In this document: in pieces, positions 63,056 to 64,000 of the stretch
How positions within the stretch are numbered: position 1 is the first letter of the stretch
Layout: every line of letters begins with the position of its first letter
Assembly (NCBI GenBank): GCA_035760965.1
Contig: DASTRY010000014.1
Span: 1 to 64,000 of the forward strand
DNA length: 64,000 nucleotides
Reading direction: 5' to 3'
Origin: JADGHX01 sp035760965
Lineage (GTDB): Bacteria; Pseudomonadota; Gammaproteobacteria; Steroidobacterales; Steroidobacteraceae
The notes under the pieces: generated by a model
Databases searched by the model: none
What the model saw: the letters and a program-made list of their open reading frames with translations, nothing else
What the model was told of the DNA's origin: nothing
Made by a program: the position numbers and the translations under genes

Positions 63056-64000
63056 ATGACTCGTATCGCTGACATCCGCGGCCGCGAAATCATCGACTCG
63101 CGAGGCAATCCCACCGTCGAAGCGGATGTCATCCTGGAGTCCGGCGTGCGCGGCCGCGCAGCGGTGCCGTCGGGCGCCTCCACCGGCACGCGCGAAGCAG
63201 TCGAGCTGCGCGATGGCGACAAGAAGCGCTACATGGGCAAGGGCGTGCTGAAGGCCGTCGAGCACGTGAACACCGTCCTGAAAAAGGCGCTGGTCGGGCA
63301 CGACGCCGCCGATCAGGCTGGGCTCGACCGCAAGATGATCGAGCTCGACGGCACGGAAACGAAGGGCCGGCTCGGTGCGAACGCGCTGCTCGCGATCTCT
63401 CTCGCGAACGCGCACGCGGCCGCGCAGGACGCCAAGGTGCCGCTCTATCAGCTGATCGGCAAGGGGCGCGAGCCGGTCATGCCGGTGCCGATGATGAACA
63501 TCATCAACGGCGGCGCGCACGCCAACAACAGTCTGGATATCCAGGAGTTCATGATCCTGCCCGTGGGCGCGCCCACGTTTCGGGAGGCGCTGCGCTACGG
63601 CGCAGAGGTGTTCCACACGCTGAAGAAGGTGCTGAACGACCGCGGGCTCTCGACCGCCGTCGGCGACGAGGGCGGCTTCGCACCGGACCTCGGCTCGAAC
63701 GCCGAGGCGCTCGCCGTGATCCTCGAGGCCATCGACAAGGCAGGCTACAAGGCGGGCCATGACATCTATCTCGGCCTCGACGTCGCCAGCTCCGAGTTCT
63801 TCAAGGACGGCAAGTACGAGCTCGAGTCCGAGGGGCGCAAGTTCACCTCGACGGAGTTCACGCGCTATCTCGCCGATCTCGTCGCCCAGTACCCGATCAT
63901 CACCATCGAAGACGGCATGGCCGAGGGCGACTGGGCCGGCTGGGCGGAGCTGACGCAGGCGCTCGGCAGCAAGATCCAGCTGGTCGGCGACGACCTCTTC
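63056..64000 (+). CDS. eno: Enolase (3' end outside the window)
   Basis: Glycolytic 2-phosphoglycerate dehydratase, also a degradosome partner in many gammaproteobacteria. ATG at 63056 with GAGG six bases upstream; 315 codons before the window ends (about 430 expected). Seen: REIIDSRGNPTVEADV, AAVPSGASTG loop, GANALLAISLA, GGAHANN, the general acid Glu in VGDEGGFAPD, and all three Mg ligands: Asp in LGLDVASSEF, Glu in TIEDG and Asp in VGDDLF at the very end. The catalytic Lys lies beyond. kdsA-eno adjacency is conserved near pyrG. Confidence 0.97.
   Translation, partial: MTRIADIRGREIIDSRGNPTVEADVILESGVRGRAAVPSGASTGTREAVELRDGDKKRYMGKGVLKAVEHVNTVLKKALVGHDAADQAGLDRKMIELDGTETKGRLGANALLAISLANAHAAAQDAKVPLYQLIGKGREPVMPVPMMNIINGGAHANNSLDIQEFMILPVGAPTFREALRYGAEVFHTLKKVLNDRGLSTAVGDEGGFAPDLGSNAEALAVILEAIDKAGYKAGHDIYLGLDVASSEFFKDGKYELESEGRKFTSTEFTRYLADLVAQYPIITIEDGMAEGDWAGWAELTQALGSKIQLVGDDLF

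Overview
The window is about 65% GC. It carries a typical gammaproteobacterial core: the map|rpsB-tsf-pyrH-frr-uppS-cdsA-dxr-rseP-bamA-skp-lpxD-fabZ-lpxA-lpxB-rnhB-dnaE-accA-tilS-pyrG-kdsA-eno series, glnD and the succinylase-type lysine genes dapC/dapD/dapE. A TonB-dependent receptor locus, a 'putative porin', PstC and PstA with large N-terminal extensions, and frequent GTG/TTG starts with stop-start overlaps point to a Xanthomonadales/Nevskiales-like (Steroidobacter-type) environmental Gram-negative bacterium. That placement is inference from gene content and order, not from a phylogenetic marker.

Region 1 (1-9.3 kb) is accessory. A tightly overlapping minus-strand operon holds a TonB-dependent receptor, a secreted two-domain alpha/beta hydrolase-tannase fusion and a cytochrome P450. 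It is headed by two abutting LacI-type operators and a divergent LacI regulator. A decayed mandelate racemase/enolase-superfamily gene lies downstream on the other strand. Read together this is an uptake, ester-cleavage and hydroxylation locus for an unknown ester-type substrate.

Region 2 (9-19.7 kb) is mixed. It has an ECF sigma factor with a SnoaL-like tail followed by a small cupin, a 5'-truncated IS3-family element fused to the tail of a dead gene, dusA, an adenylate-cyclase/FHA protein, GTP-type PEP carboxykinase, and yoaA-tsaB. Two genes here (the cyclase and yoaA) have short tandem duplications of their own 3' ends.

Region 3 (19.8-32.8 kb) is the phosphate region: phoB (with a good Pho box), phoR and phoU, then dsbB and dapE, then pstS, a porin, pstC, pstA and pstB, followed by a probable phoU relic. 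The low-affinity pit transporter with its DUF47 partner faces the other way.

Region 4 (32.8-38.6 kb, minus strand) holds map, glnD, a small relic ORF, dapC and dapD, linked partly by stop-start overlaps. Region 5 (38.7-64 kb, plus strand) is the long translation/envelope/replication series: ribosomal protein S2 and EF-Ts, UMP kinase, ribosome recycling, undecaprenyl and CDP-DAG lipid synthesis, the MEP pathway, outer-membrane assembly, lipid A synthesis, RNase HII, DNA polymerase III alpha, acetyl-CoA carboxylase, tRNA-Ile lysidine synthase, CTP synthase, KDO8P synthase and enolase (cut by the window end). No tRNA, rRNA or CRISPR array was found.
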